Below are positions 16,577-24,912 of a DNA stretch of 64,000 bases, in pieces; within the stretch, counting starts at the first letter, position 1, and each line of letters opens with the position of its first letter. Both the position numbers and the translations under genes were made by a program. Below the pieces are notes generated by a model that saw nothing but the letters and a program-made list of their open reading frames with translations, was not told the DNA's origin and searched no databases. The stretch is from Actinoplanes italicus (GTDB taxonomy: Bacteria; Actinomycetota; Actinomycetes; Mycobacteriales; Micromonosporaceae), in contig NZ_PVMZ01000020.1 of the NCBI RefSeq assembly GCF_003001815.1, positions 62,001 to 126,000 of the forward strand, read 5' to 3'.

Positions 16577-17203
16577 GTGACTCAGGGGCTCTACGACGTC
16601 ATCCACCGCCGCCGCGACGTCCGTGCGGAGTTCACCGGTGAGCCGGTCGAGGCCGAGGTTCTCCGCCGGATCCTGACCGCCGCCCATGCCGCCCCCAGCG
16701 TCGGCCTCTCCCAGCCGTGGGATTTCGTCCTCATCCGCTCGGACGACGTGCGCAAGGCCTTCCACGAGCACGTCCGCGCCGAGCGCGACGTCTTCGCCGC
16801 CACCCTGACCGGCGACGCCGCCGAACGGTTCGCCCGCATCAAGATCGACGGGGTGCTCGAGTCGAGCCTGTCGGTGGTGATCACCTACGACCCGCAGCGT
16901 GGTGGCCCGGCGGTCCTGGGCCGGCACGCCATCGCCGACGCCGGCCTCTACTCGGTGTGCCTCGCCATCCAGAACCTGTGGCTGGCCGCGACCGCCGAGG
17001 GTCTCGGCGTCGGCTGGGTGTCGTTCTACCGCGAGGACTTCCTGCGCGACCTGCTCGGCATCCCCGACGGGATCCGGCCGGTCGCCTGGCTCTGCCTCGG
17101 CCCGGTCAGCCACCTCGAACAGGTTCCCGACCTGGAACGGCACGGCTGGCGACAGCGGCGGCCGGTCGCCGAGGCGATCCACGAGGACCGGTGGGCGGGA
17201 TGA
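16577..17203 (+). CDS. bluB: 5,6-dimethylbenzimidazole synthase
   Basis: A 208-residue flavoprotein of the nitroreductase fold. BluB breaks down FMN with oxygen to form the lower ligand of vitamin B12. The opening L-Y-D-V-I-H-R-R-R-D-V-R-A-E-F (FMN contacts), A-P-S-V-G-L-S-Q-P-W-D-F and the late G-L-G-V-G-W-V-S-F-Y match the family closely. GTG 16577 was chosen on family length and the TACCGT box; the frame is open to 16541. The next gene overlaps by 4 bases (ATGA). No other cobalamin gene and no cobalamin riboswitch was seen nearby. Confidence 0.9.
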   Translation: MTQGLYDVIHRRRDVRAEFTGEPVEAEVLRRILTAAHAAPSVGLSQPWDFVLIRSDDVRKAFHEHVRAERDVFAATLTGDAAERFARIKIDGVLESSLSVVITYDPQRGGPAVLGRHAIADAGLYSVCLAIQNLWLAATAEGLGVGWVSFYREDFLRDLLGIPDGIRPVAWLCLGPVSHLEQVPDLERHGWRQRRPVAEAIHEDRWAG

Positions 17204-18042
17204 GGCTGCACGTCGGCTGCGCCATGTGGAGCCTCAAGTCCTGGCAGGGCCGGTTCATCCCGGCGTCCGGTGGTGATCGTCTCCGGTCGTACGCCGGATG
17301 GTGCAACGCGGTCGAGGGCAACACCACCTTCTATGCGACGCCCACCCTCGCGACCGTGGCCGGGTGGGCCGAGCAGGCCCCCGCCGGCTTCCGGTTCGTC
17401 TTGAAACTGCCGCGCGAGATCACCCACGGCGGCGGCCTCGGTGACGTCTCCGCCCTCCCGGAGTTCCTGCGGGTGATCGAGCCGCTCGGCGACCGCGTCC
17501 ACGCTCTGTGGATCCAGCTTCCCGGATCCTTCGGACCCGGAGATCTGCCGGCTCTCTCCCGGTTGCTGCGGGTCCTTCCCGATTCCTTCCGGTACGCCGT
17601 GGAGGTGCGCGATCCCGCCTTCTTCCACGAACCGCGCCGCCTCGAGGACCTGCTCACCGGTGCCGGTGCCGAGTGGGTCCCGTTCGACACCACCGAGTTC
17701 TTCCGTACGCCCCCGACCAGCGACGCCGAGCGCGACGCGTGGCTCAAGAAGCCCCGGATGCCGCGGCGCACCGAGGCCCTCACCGACCGGCCGATCGTGC
17801 GCTACCTGGGCCGTGACGCCACCGAGCGGACCGTCGGCGGCTGGCGCGAGTGGGTGCCGATCGTGGCCGGCTGGCTGCGTGAGGGACGGTCACCGACGTT
17901 CTTCGTGCACACCCCGGACAACGCCGACGCCCCCGAACTGTGCCGCCGCTTCCACGACGAGGTGCGCGCGCTGGTGCCGGAGCTCGAGCCGCTTCCGCAG
18001 CCGCCCGAGCCCTCGGCACCGGCAGAGATGACCCTGTTCTGA
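17200..18042 (+). CDS. DUF72 family protein
   Basis: A 280-residue DUF72 (YecE-like) protein with a TIM-barrel-type pattern: M-R-L-H-V-G-C-A-M-W-S-L-K-S-W at the start, V-E-G-N-T-T-F-Y, F-R-F-V-L-K-L-P-R-E-I-T-H and Y-A-V-E-V-R-D-P-A-F-F. The family is widespread with no settled biochemical role. ATG 17200 overlaps the bluB stop, so the two are translated together. Confidence 0.9.
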   Translation: MRLHVGCAMWSLKSWQGRFIPASGGDRLRSYAGWCNAVEGNTTFYATPTLATVAGWAEQAPAGFRFVLKLPREITHGGGLGDVSALPEFLRVIEPLGDRVHALWIQLPGSFGPGDLPALSRLLRVLPDSFRYAVEVRDPAFFHEPRRLEDLLTGAGAEWVPFDTTEFFRTPPTSDAERDAWLKKPRMPRRTEALTDRPIVRYLGRDATERTVGGWREWVPIVAGWLREGRSPTFFVHTPDNADAPELCRRFHDEVRALVPELEPLPQPPEPSAPAEMTLF

Positions 18043-18047
18043 CCTGA

Positions 18048-18275
18048 CTAGCTCGGGGCGGGCAGCTGCCTCCGGCCGGACACGAACCAGGCGATGATGC
18101 CGACGCCCGGGACAAGTACGACGAACCAGATCCAGCGGGTACGGGAGCGCCGGTCCAGCGGTGCTCTGGCGATGCTGACGATCGTGGCCCCGAACAGGGC
18201 GACGGCGGCGGCCACGAGAACCGTCCAGAACGCGATACCGGTGATCGTGGGCAGAAGCTCGGCGGCGAAGGTCAT
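18048..18275 (-). CDS. Small membrane protein, PLDc_N type
   Basis: A 75-residue protein with two membrane helices (about 12-33 and 48-65). The second half, R-S-R-T-R-W-I-W-F-V-V-L-V-P-G-V-G-I-I-A, is the N-terminal module that precedes cardiolipin synthases, here as a stand-alone protein. ATG 18275 is preceded by GAGGAGAG. It lies downstream of the ABC-2 exporter on the same strand, with 53 bases between. Confidence 0.82.
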   Translation of the reverse strand: MTFAAELLPTITGIAFWTVLVAAAVALFGATIVSIARAPLDRRSRTRWIWFVVLVPGVGIIAWFVSGRRQLPAPS

Positions 18276-18328
18276 CGGAACTCTCCTCAGGTCGTTGGAT
18301 CTTCCCGGCGGTGCGAGACAGCCGGGGG

Positions 18329-19150
18329 TCAGGAGTCGCGGCGGGCGAAACTGATCGCGCCGGCCGCGAGGGCGAGCAGCACGTACCCGGCCGTCACGGC
18401 CGCGGCGCCGCCCTGCGATAGCAGGTAGGGATGGTCGCTGCCGGCGAGCTGCGGCGTCAGGTTGGGCAGCAGGACCGAGGCGAGGCGCAGCTGCCACACC
18501 GTCGGCAGGAAGTGCGCGAAGATCGGCGCCACCAGCACCAGCCCGCCGAGCGTGGTCAGCGCCGCCGCGGTCGACCGCATCACCGCGCCCAGGCCCAGCG
18601 CCACCAGGCAGGTGACCGTCACGATCAGCGCGGCGCAGAGAACCGTCGGGATCGCGTCGGTCCACCGCGGCCACGGGTTGATCGGCGCGGGCCGGTCGCC
18701 GAGCATCAGCCGCGCGTCGGCGAACGCGAGCAGTGCGAACACCGCACCGCAGCCGGCACCGGCGAGCCCGGCCACGGCCGCCTTGGCGCCGATCAGCAGA
18801 CGCCGCTGCGGCACGGCCAGCAGAGCCGGGCCGATCGAGCGGGTGGTGTACTCGCTGGTGATCAGCATCGCGCCGATCGATCCGACGAAGAACATCACGA
18901 ACGGCATGGTCACCACGGTCGGATCGGCCGTCTCGAAGTTCGCCCGCTCGGCCGGGGTGGCGGCGTCGTACGACTGCACCAGGAAGAACAGGATCAGCGC
19001 GCCCAACGCCGTGGCGATCACGCCACCGGCCAGGAACGCCCAGGTCGAGCGCAGGGTGCGTACCTTCATCCACTCGGCGGCCACCGCGTCGCGCAAAGGG
19101 CTCGGCCGGGTGACGGGGGCGGTCCGCGGGCGGGTCCGCAGCAGGGTCAT
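18329..19150 (-). CDS. ABC-2 type transporter permease
   Basis: A 273-residue permease with six predicted membrane helices. The N-terminal A-A-E-W-M-K-V-R-T-L-R-S-T-W (about 24-37) is the amphipathic entry helix typical of ABC-2 permeases. Its ATG shares one base with the ATPase stop (TGATG), so it forms a two-gene exporter. Cargo is unknown; a divergent NarL-type two-component system is the likely regulator. Confidence 0.9.
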   Translation of the reverse strand: MTLLRTRPRTAPVTRPSPLRDAVAAEWMKVRTLRSTWAFLAGGVIATALGALILFFLVQSYDAATPAERANFETADPTVVTMPFVMFFVGSIGAMLITSEYTTRSIGPALLAVPQRRLLIGAKAAVAGLAGAGCGAVFALLAFADARLMLGDRPAPINPWPRWTDAIPTVLCAALIVTVTCLVALGLGAVMRSTAAALTTLGGLVLVAPIFAHFLPTVWQLRLASVLLPNLTPQLAGSDHPYLLSQGGAAAVTAGYVLLALAAGAISFARRDS

Positions 19151-20067
19151 CAGGGGTCTTCCTTCGTGACGGTGGCCCGGTACTCGGCGGCCTCGGCGGT
19201 CATCTGCAGGTAGACGTCCTCGAGCGTGGCGCTGCGCGGCGTCAGGGCGTGGATGGGGATCCCGGCCGCCGCGGCGGCGTCACCGATGGCCGGCGCGTCC
19301 ACTCCGGCCGCGATCAGATCGCCGTCGGCGGTGCTCGTCACCGTGGCGCCGAGCCGGGTCAGGAGGCCGGTGAGCTCGGTGGCGCGCGGTGTGCGTACCA
19401 GAACGTCTCTTTCGAATCGATCGCGCATCTCGGCCACCGACGTGTCCTCGATCAGGCGGCCCCGGCCGATGATCAGAACCCGGTCCACCGTGACCGCCAT
19501 CTCGCTCATCAGATGGCTCGACAGCAGCACGGTGCGACCCTCGGCGGCCAGCGCGCGCAGCGTCGAGCGGATCCAGCGGATGCCGGCCGCGTCCAGGCCG
19601 TTGACCGGCTCGTCGAGCAGCACCACCGCCGGGTCGCCGAGCAGGGCGCCGGCGATACCGAGCCGCTGGCGCATGCCGAGGGAGAACCCACCGACCCGCC
19701 TGCCGGCCACCCCCGACAGGCCGACCTGCTCCAGCACCTCGTGCACCCGTGCCCGGCCGATGCCGTTGCTGCGGGCCAGGCAGGCCAGGTGGGTGACGGC
19801 GCTGCGGCCCGGGTGGGCGGCGTCGGCGTCCAGGACCGCTCCCACCTCGTGCAGCGGGCGGCGGATCTCGTCGTAGCGGCGTCCGTCGATCAGTGCCTCG
19901 CCCGAGGTCGGGCGGTGCAGGCCGAGCATCATGCGCATGGTGGTCGACTTGCCGGCCCCGTTGGGTCCGAGGAAGCCGGTCACCACACCGGGGCGGACCT
20001 CGAACGACAACCGGTCGACGGCCGTCGTGTCGCCGTACCGCTTGGTCAGCTCTCGCAGCTCGATCAT
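19150..20067 (-). CDS. ABC-2 type transporter ATP-binding protein
   Basis: A 305-residue ATPase: Walker A G-P-N-G-A-G-K-S-T (about 38-46), signature F-S-L-G-M-R-Q-R, Walker B V-V-L-L-D-E-P and the H-loop S-S-H-L. The C-terminal ~90 residues are the usual CcmA/DrrA-type extension. ATG 20067 matches the family start M-I-E-L-R-E-L-T-K-R-Y-G; ATG 20076 would add three residues. Operon with the permease; divergent from the sensor kinase. Confidence 0.93.
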   Translation of the reverse strand: MIELRELTKRYGDTTAVDRLSFEVRPGVVTGFLGPNGAGKSTTMRMMLGLHRPTSGEALIDGRRYDEIRRPLHEVGAVLDADAAHPGRSAVTHLACLARSNGIGRARVHEVLEQVGLSGVAGRRVGGFSLGMRQRLGIAGALLGDPAVVLLDEPVNGLDAAGIRWIRSTLRALAAEGRTVLLSSHLMSEMAVTVDRVLIIGRGRLIEDTSVAEMRDRFERDVLVRTPRATELTGLLTRLGATVTSTADGDLIAAGVDAPAIGDAAAAAGIPIHALTPRSATLEDVYLQMTAEAAEYRATVTKEDP

Positions 20068-20178
20068 GCATTCCATGGTGTCGGCGGGGGCCGTCCGGGG
20101 AGTCTGCCCGAGGTCCGAAATCGATGTATGACCTGGGTCAGACGTGCCCCGCCGTCCGATCCGGATAGCGTTCGACGC

Positions 20179-21369
20179 GTGACACCGCCCGACCGCTCCG
20201 AGGTGCGCGGCGCGCTGATCGACGTGCCCGTCGCCGCCGTGCTCACCCACCAGATCGCCACCGCGACCCTCGACGCACCCGGCCCCGACTACACCGGTCC
20301 CGCCGCCGTGGCCTGGCTGACCGCCGCGGCGCTGTGCCTGCCGCTGCCCGCCCGCCGCCGGTGGCCGCTGCCGGTGTTCGTGCTGGTCACAGCGGTCGCG
20401 GTGGTCGCCACCGCCGCCGGGGTGGTCGGCTTCGGCGTCATCTTCCTGAGCTGGGTCCCCGTCGCGCTCGCGCTGTATTCCGCCTCCGCCACGACCCGCT
20501 GGATCGTGGCCGTGTCGATTGCGCCCGGCGCTCTGGCAGCGCCCGCCGTCGCCATCGTCTGGCTCTACCAGCGCACCGGCGTCACCTCCACCGACGCGCC
20601 CGGCAGCGAGGCACCCCTGTGGTGGGAGATCGAGACAGGCCTGGTCGTCGTCATGCTGACCGCCGCCTGGGCCACCGGCTGCGTGATCCGGTGGCGGCGC
20701 GACGTCGCCGCCGAGTCGGCCCGCAGGCTCGCCCGCGACGCGGTCGCCGACGAACGGCTGCGTATCGCCCGCGAGCTGCACGACATCGTCGGCCACAGCC
20801 TCAGCCTGATCGCGGTCAAGGCCACGGTGGCCAACCACATCGCCGAGGAGCGGCCGGCCGAGACCAGGGCCGCGCTGCTGACGATCGAGAAGACCAGCAG
20901 GTCCGCTCTCACCGAGATCCGGCGGCTGCTCGACGTGCTGCGCGAGGACGACGACCCGGCCGCCGATCTGGCCCCGTCACCCGGAACGGCCGAGCTACCC
21001 GAGCTCGTCGAGCGCCTGCGGCCCGCCGGCCCGCGCATCGACCTGGACCTGAGCGGCGCCGACGAGCTGCCGGCCGCCGTCGGGCTCACCGTCTACCGCC
21101 TCGTCCAGGAGTCGCTCACCAACGTGATCAAGCACGCGGACGCGACCCGGTGCCGCGTCGAGGTACGAGCCGCCGACGGCACCGTGCACATCGAGGTGAC
21201 CGACGACGGCCGGGGCGCTCGGAACCCCCGGCGCCCCGGCGGGCAGGGCCTGATCGGGATGCGCGAACGTGTGACGATGTACGGCGGCAGCCTCACCACC
21301 GGCACCGGCCCGGACGGCGGATTCCGGGTGGTCGCCGCCGTCCCGTACACCGCCGAGGAGCCCGCGTGA
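20179..21369 (+). CDS. NarL-type sensor histidine kinase
   Basis: A 396-residue kinase with four or five N-terminal membrane helices (about 15-165), a HisKA_3 domain with A-R-E-L-H-D-I-V-G-H (phosphorylated His) and a HATPase_c domain (Q-E-S-L-T-N-V-I-K-H, D-D-G-R-G, G-L-I-G-M-R-E-R). GTG 20179 follows TAGCGT by 14 bases. The response regulator overlaps by 4 bases. Divergence from the ABC-2 genes suggests it controls them, as in DesK/YxjM-type systems. Confidence 0.92.
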   Translation: MTPPDRSEVRGALIDVPVAAVLTHQIATATLDAPGPDYTGPAAVAWLTAAALCLPLPARRRWPLPVFVLVTAVAVVATAAGVVGFGVIFLSWVPVALALYSASATTRWIVAVSIAPGALAAPAVAIVWLYQRTGVTSTDAPGSEAPLWWEIETGLVVVMLTAAWATGCVIRWRRDVAAESARRLARDAVADERLRIARELHDIVGHSLSLIAVKATVANHIAEERPAETRAALLTIEKTSRSALTEIRRLLDVLREDDDPAADLAPSPGTAELPELVERLRPAGPRIDLDLSGADELPAAVGLTVYRLVQESLTNVIKHADATRCRVEVRAADGTVHIEVTDDGRGARNPRRPGGQGLIGMRERVTMYGGSLTTGTGPDGGFRVVAAVPYTAEEPA

Positions 21370-22040
21370 CCGACATCAGCGTCCTGCTCGCCGACGATCA
21401 CCCGCTCATGCGGGAGAGCTTCCGGGCCCTGCTCGACGCGACACCCGGCATGACCCCGGTCGGCGAGGCCGGCACCGGCGCGGAGGCCGTCCGCGAGGCC
21501 CGGCGGCTGCGGCCCGACGTGGTCCTCATGGACGTCCGGATGCCGGAGATGGACGGCATCGAGGCCACCCGGCAGATCTGCTCCTCACCGGAGACCGAGG
21601 CCGTCCGGGTGCTCATCCTCACCACCTTCGACCTCGACGAGTACGTCTTCGCCGCGCTGCAGGCGGGCGCCAGCGGCTTCCTCGTCAAGGACGCCACGGC
21701 CACCGAACTCCTCAACGGCGTCCGCCTGGTGGCCGCCGGTGAGGCCCTGCTCGCACCCAGGGTCACCCGCCGGCTCATCGACGCTTTCACCAAACCCTCA
21801 TCGGGTACGCCGCGCGGGCTCGAGTCGATCACGGAGCGCGAACGTGAGGTACTCGCCCTGATCGCCGGTGGCCTGTCCAACACCGAGATCGCCGAGTACC
21901 TGCACCTGGGCATCGGCACCGTGAAGACCCACATCGGACGACTGCTGCACAAGCTCGCCGCCCGCGACCGCGCCCAGCTGGTGATCGCCGCCTACGAATC
22001 CGGCCTGGTGACCGCCAAGGGCAACGGAGGCCTTCGGTGA
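21366..22040 (+). CDS. NarL/FixJ response regulator
   Basis: A 224-residue regulator: receiver domain 4-120 with acidic pair D-D-H, phosphoacceptor Asp in V-V-L-M-D-V-R-M-P and Lys in F-L-V-K-D; LuxR-type helix-turn-helix 155-215 (T-E-R-E-R-E-V-L-A-L-I-A-G-G-L-S-N-T-E-I). GTG 21366 overlaps the kinase stop as GTGA. Likely regulates the divergent exporter. Confidence 0.95.
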   Translation: MTDISVLLADDHPLMRESFRALLDATPGMTPVGEAGTGAEAVREARRLRPDVVLMDVRMPEMDGIEATRQICSSPETEAVRVLILTTFDLDEYVFAALQAGASGFLVKDATATELLNGVRLVAAGEALLAPRVTRRLIDAFTKPSSGTPRGLESITEREREVLALIAGGLSNTEIAEYLHLGIGTVKTHIGRLLHKLAARDRAQLVIAAYESGLVTAKGNGGLR

Positions 22041-22058
22041 GCGGCTCGGCCGGTGGGA

Positions 22059-22064
22059 TAGGTT
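22059..22064 (+). promoter_or_regulatory. Leaderless -10 box TAGGTT
   Basis: TAGGTT begins 13 bases before ATG 22072. The paralogous gene at 23420 has the same box at 23408. Confidence 0.5.
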
Positions 22065-22071
22065 GCGGTCC

Positions 22072-22506
22072 ATGATCGGGACTCGGCGGCGCGTCGCCGG
22101 CGGCAAGATGCGGTATGCGGGACAGTGGGCGCTGGTCGGGTTGTACCTGCTCGGCAGCTTCGGCATCCTGCTGCTCGCGGTGATCCGTAGCGGCGACTGG
22201 GGTGCTCTGCTCGACCCGGGACTCGAACGCCTCGACGACCCCAAGGTCTCGATGACGGCCGGCTGGGACTCGATCTGGAACCCGCTCGCCTTCCTGCTCG
22301 CCATCGCCCGGCTCACCGCGATGCTCGTCGTCCCGGTCGCCACGATCGGTGTGCTGCTCGGCGGCTCCTCGCTGGTGATAGCGGTCCGGGCCCGCGACCG
22401 CCGGGGCATCGGCCGGTCGCTGCTGCTGATCGTGGTGTGGCTGGGGCTGTTCGCGCTCGCGTTCACGCCGTACGGCGGTCAGCTGCACAACTGGCTCGCC
22501 GACTAG
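22072..22506 (+). CDS. Small membrane protein, paralogue A
   Basis: A 144-residue protein with three membrane helices (about 18-38, 80-104, 115-133). It shares with the gene at 23420 the loop S-G-D-W-G-x-x-L-D-P-G-L-E-R-L-x-D-P-K after helix 1 and a C-terminal T-P-Y-G-x-x-x-H-N-W-L-x-D. The family was not recognised. ATG 22072 is preferred over TTG 22063 because of the TAGGTT box. Its stop codon is part of the next gene's -10 box. Confidence 0.75.
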   Translation: MIGTRRRVAGGKMRYAGQWALVGLYLLGSFGILLLAVIRSGDWGALLDPGLERLDDPKVSMTAGWDSIWNPLAFLLAIARLTAMLVVPVATIGVLLGGSSLVIAVRARDRRGIGRSLLLIVVWLGLFALAFTPYGGQLHNWLAD

Positions 22507-22509
22507 AGT
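22504..22509 (+). promoter_or_regulatory. Leaderless -10 box TAGAGT
   Basis: TAGAGT starts with the upstream stop codon and lies 12 bases before ATG 22516, the same arrangement as at 2442. Confidence 0.5.
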
Positions 22510-22515
22510 CCGGCC

Positions 22516-22989
22516 ATGGGCGTCCTCTTCGACTACTTCCGTGCCCCGTCCGACGCCGTGGTCGTCGAGCTGATGGACAAGCACGACGGCGATTCCCCCG
22601 GCGGCATCGAGGGCTGGACCCCGATCGTCGACCTCAAGGCCGTCGACCCGACGATCGTGCTGGGCCGTCTGGTCGGCTTCATCGCGGGCAGCCTCTCCCC
22701 GGCCGCGGCGGCCCGGGACAGGCTGGTCTGGCCGGTCGGCGGCGAGAACGACATGAACCACCAGGGCCCGTGGGTCACGAGCCTCACCGACCAGGTCCGT
22801 GACGCCTTGGCCGGCCTCGACGACGCCCGCCTCCACGAGGTCGCCACCGTCTGGACCGGCATCGAGGAGTTCAGCCACTACAGCGACAACACCGTCGAGT
22901 CCTCCGCCGCCATCATCACGCTCCTGGTCGAGCTGGCCCGCGCTGCCCGTGACGCCGACGAACACCTCTACTGCTGGATCTGCCTGTAG
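22516..22989 (+). CDS. Hypothetical protein between two paralogous membrane genes
   Basis: An unrecognised soluble 157-residue protein, M-G-V-L-F-D-Y-F-R-A-P-S-D-A-V-V-V-E-L-M at the start, with mostly helical character and an acidic middle. The opening loosely recalls small YfbM-like proteins of unknown role, but this was not established. ATG 22516 is set by the TAGAGT box. It lies between the two paralogous membrane proteins and is followed by the 60-base repeat array. Confidence 0.7.
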   Translation: MGVLFDYFRAPSDAVVVELMDKHDGDSPGGIEGWTPIVDLKAVDPTIVLGRLVGFIAGSLSPAAAARDRLVWPVGGENDMNHQGPWVTSLTDQVRDALAGLDDARLHEVATVWTGIEEFSHYSDNTVESSAAIITLLVELARAARDADEHLYCWICL

Positions 22990-23022
22990 GCCGCTCAGGC
23001 CCGCCAGCCCACCTTTCATGAT

Positions 23023-23238
23023 GATCGGCGCCCGCAGGTGCGCCGTAGGTCACCACGCGGGGCTTGCTGCTGGTGGTGTGGTGATCTGTGCTCGCAGGTG
23101 CGCCGTAGGTCACCACGCGGGGCTTGCTGCTGGTGGTGTGGTGATCTGTGCTCGCAGGTACGCCGTAGGTCACCACGTGTGGCCTTGCTGCTGGTGGTGT
23201 GGTGATCAGCGCCCGCAGGTGCGCCGCAGATCACCACG
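23023..23238. repeat. 60-base tandem repeat, three copies plus partial
   Basis: Unit boundaries recur exactly every 60 bases (CGCCGTAGGTCACCACG at 23041, 23101 and 23161, a degenerate fourth at 23222). Each unit carries outward-facing GTGGTGATC and GGTCACCAC, so each junction can form a hairpin. The period is a multiple of three, which leaves frames open, but codon use gives no support for a protein. Confidence 0.9.
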
Positions 23239-23407
23239 TAACTGGGTGGGGCGGCCTGCGCCGGCGGTTGCGCGATGTGGAGTGTGGCGGTCGGCGGCCC
23301 CGAGGGTGGGTGGTGGGTTCCCGGCGGGTGGCTGGTGGGCGGGTGGCCGGGTGGTGGGGTGGGTGGTCGTTCGGAGGAAGGTTCTGGGGTCGTGAGGTGG
23401 GGCCGGG

Positions 23408-23413
23408 TAGGTT
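23408..23413 (+). promoter_or_regulatory. Leaderless -10 box TAGGTT
   Basis: TAGGTT begins 12 bases before ATG 23420, as in the paralogue at 22072. Confidence 0.5.
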
Positions 23414-23419
23414 GCCGCC

Positions 23420-23842
23420 ATGACTTCGCCGGCGGTGACACGGGTGACGACGGCCGGGGCGCGACCCGGGCGAGGGCTGCTGATCGCGCAGTATGTGCTG
23501 CTGGCCGTCCACCTGGCCGGCACATTCGGGGTGCTGTTGTGTGCGGTCGTTCAGAGCGGGGACTGGGGCGGCTTTCTCGATCCCGGGCTGGAACGGCTCG
23601 GCGATCCGAAGGACTCGATGTCCTCGAACCCGATTCTGCTCTGGGCGCTCGGTCTCCCGTACACCATCTCGGTCTATGTCCGCCCGCTTCCCGTGATCGG
23701 CCTCGTCATCGCCCTGTTCGCATTGGTCGCGGCTCGTGGCCGCTCGCCGAAGGCGGCGTTTCTCACGGTCGTCTGGACGGTTCTGACCGTGCTGGCCTGC
23801 ACGCCGTACGGGTCGGCGATCCACAACTGGCTGCTCGACTGA
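23420..23842 (+). CDS. Small membrane protein, paralogue B
   Basis: A 140-residue protein with three membrane helices, paralogous to the product at 22072: S-G-D-W-G-G-F-L-D-P-G-L-E-R-L follows helix 1 and T-P-Y-G-S-A-I-H-N-W-L-L-D ends the protein. The conserved loop and tail would face the same side of the membrane. The function is unknown; the two copies are diverged enough to be an old duplication. A strong terminator follows. Confidence 0.75.
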   Translation: MTSPAVTRVTTAGARPGRGLLIAQYVLLAVHLAGTFGVLLCAVVQSGDWGGFLDPGLERLGDPKDSMSSNPILLWALGLPYTISVYVRPLPVIGLVIALFALVAARGRSPKAAFLTVVWTVLTVLACTPYGSAIHNWLLD

Positions 23843-23856
23843 CGACCAGACCACCG

Positions 23857-23893
23857 GCCGTACCCCGGACAGGCGACATGTCCGGGGTACGGC
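23857..23893. terminator. Bidirectional terminator hairpin
   Basis: A perfect 15-base-pair stem (GCCGTACCCCGGACA and complement) with a 7-base loop lies between the converging membrane protein and cutinase genes, and can serve both strands. Confidence 0.85.
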
Positions 23894-23908
23894 GGGCCCT
23901 GGCGTGGA

Positions 23909-24781
23909 TCAGGCGTGCGGGCAGGTGGCGCGGTACTCCTGGATGGCGGAACCGGACGGTGCCGGGCAGAGGAACTGGTCGTAGCGGGTGTCGTTGTCGA
24001 TGAACCGTTTGATCCAGGACAGGCTGTACTTGGCCACCGTGACGCTGCCACCCTCGGTGGGCGCCGAGTGGGAGGCGTTGTTGAGCTCCAGGTACGCCTT
24101 GTCGGGTGCGGCGGTCATGCTCGTGTAGAACGGCTCCGAGTGCGACGAGACCGGCGCCACCGTGTCGTTCTCCGCGCCGATGATCATCGTGGGTACGCGG
24201 ACCGTGGACCAGCTCTTGGTGCCGTGCCACGGGGTCAGCGGGACGGCCGCCTGCAGGGCCGGCCGGGTGCGGGCCGCGGCCAGGCTGCCGCCGCCGCCCA
24301 TCGAGTGGCCCATCACGCCGAGCCGGGTGGCGTCGATGCGGGTGCGCACCGAGCTGGTGTTCGTCAGGTAGTCGAGGGCGCCGAGCAGCTGCGTGCCACG
24401 GCTGTCCGGCTGGTCAAGGGTGCTGCGGGTGTCGATGGTGATCACCACGAAGCCCTGCGAGGCCAGGCGCGGCCCGAGCCACGCGATGCTCGACTGCGAG
24501 GCGGTGAATCCGGGGGAGATGGCCACCGCGCCGAACGTGCCGGCGGTGGTGGAGGTCGGGTAGTAGATGGTGCCGCCACCGAAGGTGGACACGCTCGACC
24601 GGGGCACGGTGACCTGGGCGATCGCGAACGAGCCGCGGGCGGCCTCGATGCTGGCGTTGGTGGGTGCGGGTCCGCGCTCGTACGGGTTGGCCGCGGAGGC
24701 GGGGGCGCTGGGCGCGGCCAGGACGGCGGCGGCGCAGACGGCTGTCAGGAAGGCGAATCGGCGGCGGGTGGGAACGGGCAT
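23909..24781 (-). CDS. Secreted cutinase / PET-hydrolase-like polyesterase
   Basis: A 290-residue secreted alpha/beta hydrolase strongly like actinobacterial cutinases that hydrolyse polyesters such as PET. A signal peptide covers about 1-31 (basic start, A-S-A-A cleavage). The mature start N-P-Y-E-R-G-P, G-G-G-T-I-Y-Y-P, A-I-S-P-G-F-T and L-T-P-W-H are family blocks. The triad is Ser160 (G-H-S-M-G-G-G-G), Asp206 (G-A-E-N-D-T-V) and His238; subsite residues Phe92, Met161 and Trp185 correspond to those around the substrate cleft. Cys272 and Cys287 form the C-terminal disulfide. Natural substrate is probably cutin-like polyester. A palindrome in the upstream region may be its operator. Confidence 0.93.
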   Translation of the reverse strand: MPVPTRRRFAFLTAVCAAAVLAAPSAPASAANPYERGPAPTNASIEAARGSFAIAQVTVPRSSVSTFGGGTIYYPTSTTAGTFGAVAISPGFTASQSSIAWLGPRLASQGFVVITIDTRSTLDQPDSRGTQLLGALDYLTNTSSVRTRIDATRLGVMGHSMGGGGSLAAARTRPALQAAVPLTPWHGTKSWSTVRVPTMIIGAENDTVAPVSSHSEPFYTSMTAAPDKAYLELNNASHSAPTEGGSVTVAKYSLSWIKRFIDNDTRYDQFLCPAPSGSAIQEYRATCPHA

Positions 24782-24900
24782 GAGGAACTCCCTGGGATAT
24801 GGGGCTCCGAGAATTGACGGATGTGAATACGGTGCGTCGTTTTGTTACCGGTAGGTAATCCCAGGGCGTACCTGCCGCGGTCGTATGTGAACGCGGTGTT

Positions 24901-24912
24901 ACATATCTATGT
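24901..24912. promoter_or_regulatory. Palindrome in the cutinase/rtcB intergenic region
   Basis: ACATA-TC-TATGT lies in an unusually AT-rich stretch (24820-24940), with TGTTACAT repeated on either side (24897 and 24919). It is 120 bases before the cutinase start and could be a regulator site for either divergent gene. Confidence 0.4.

Noticed and set aside
22916..23176. A minus-strand frame with 20-residue repeats across the 60-base array
   Set aside because: By-product of a period divisible by three; no ribosome binding site or codon bias.
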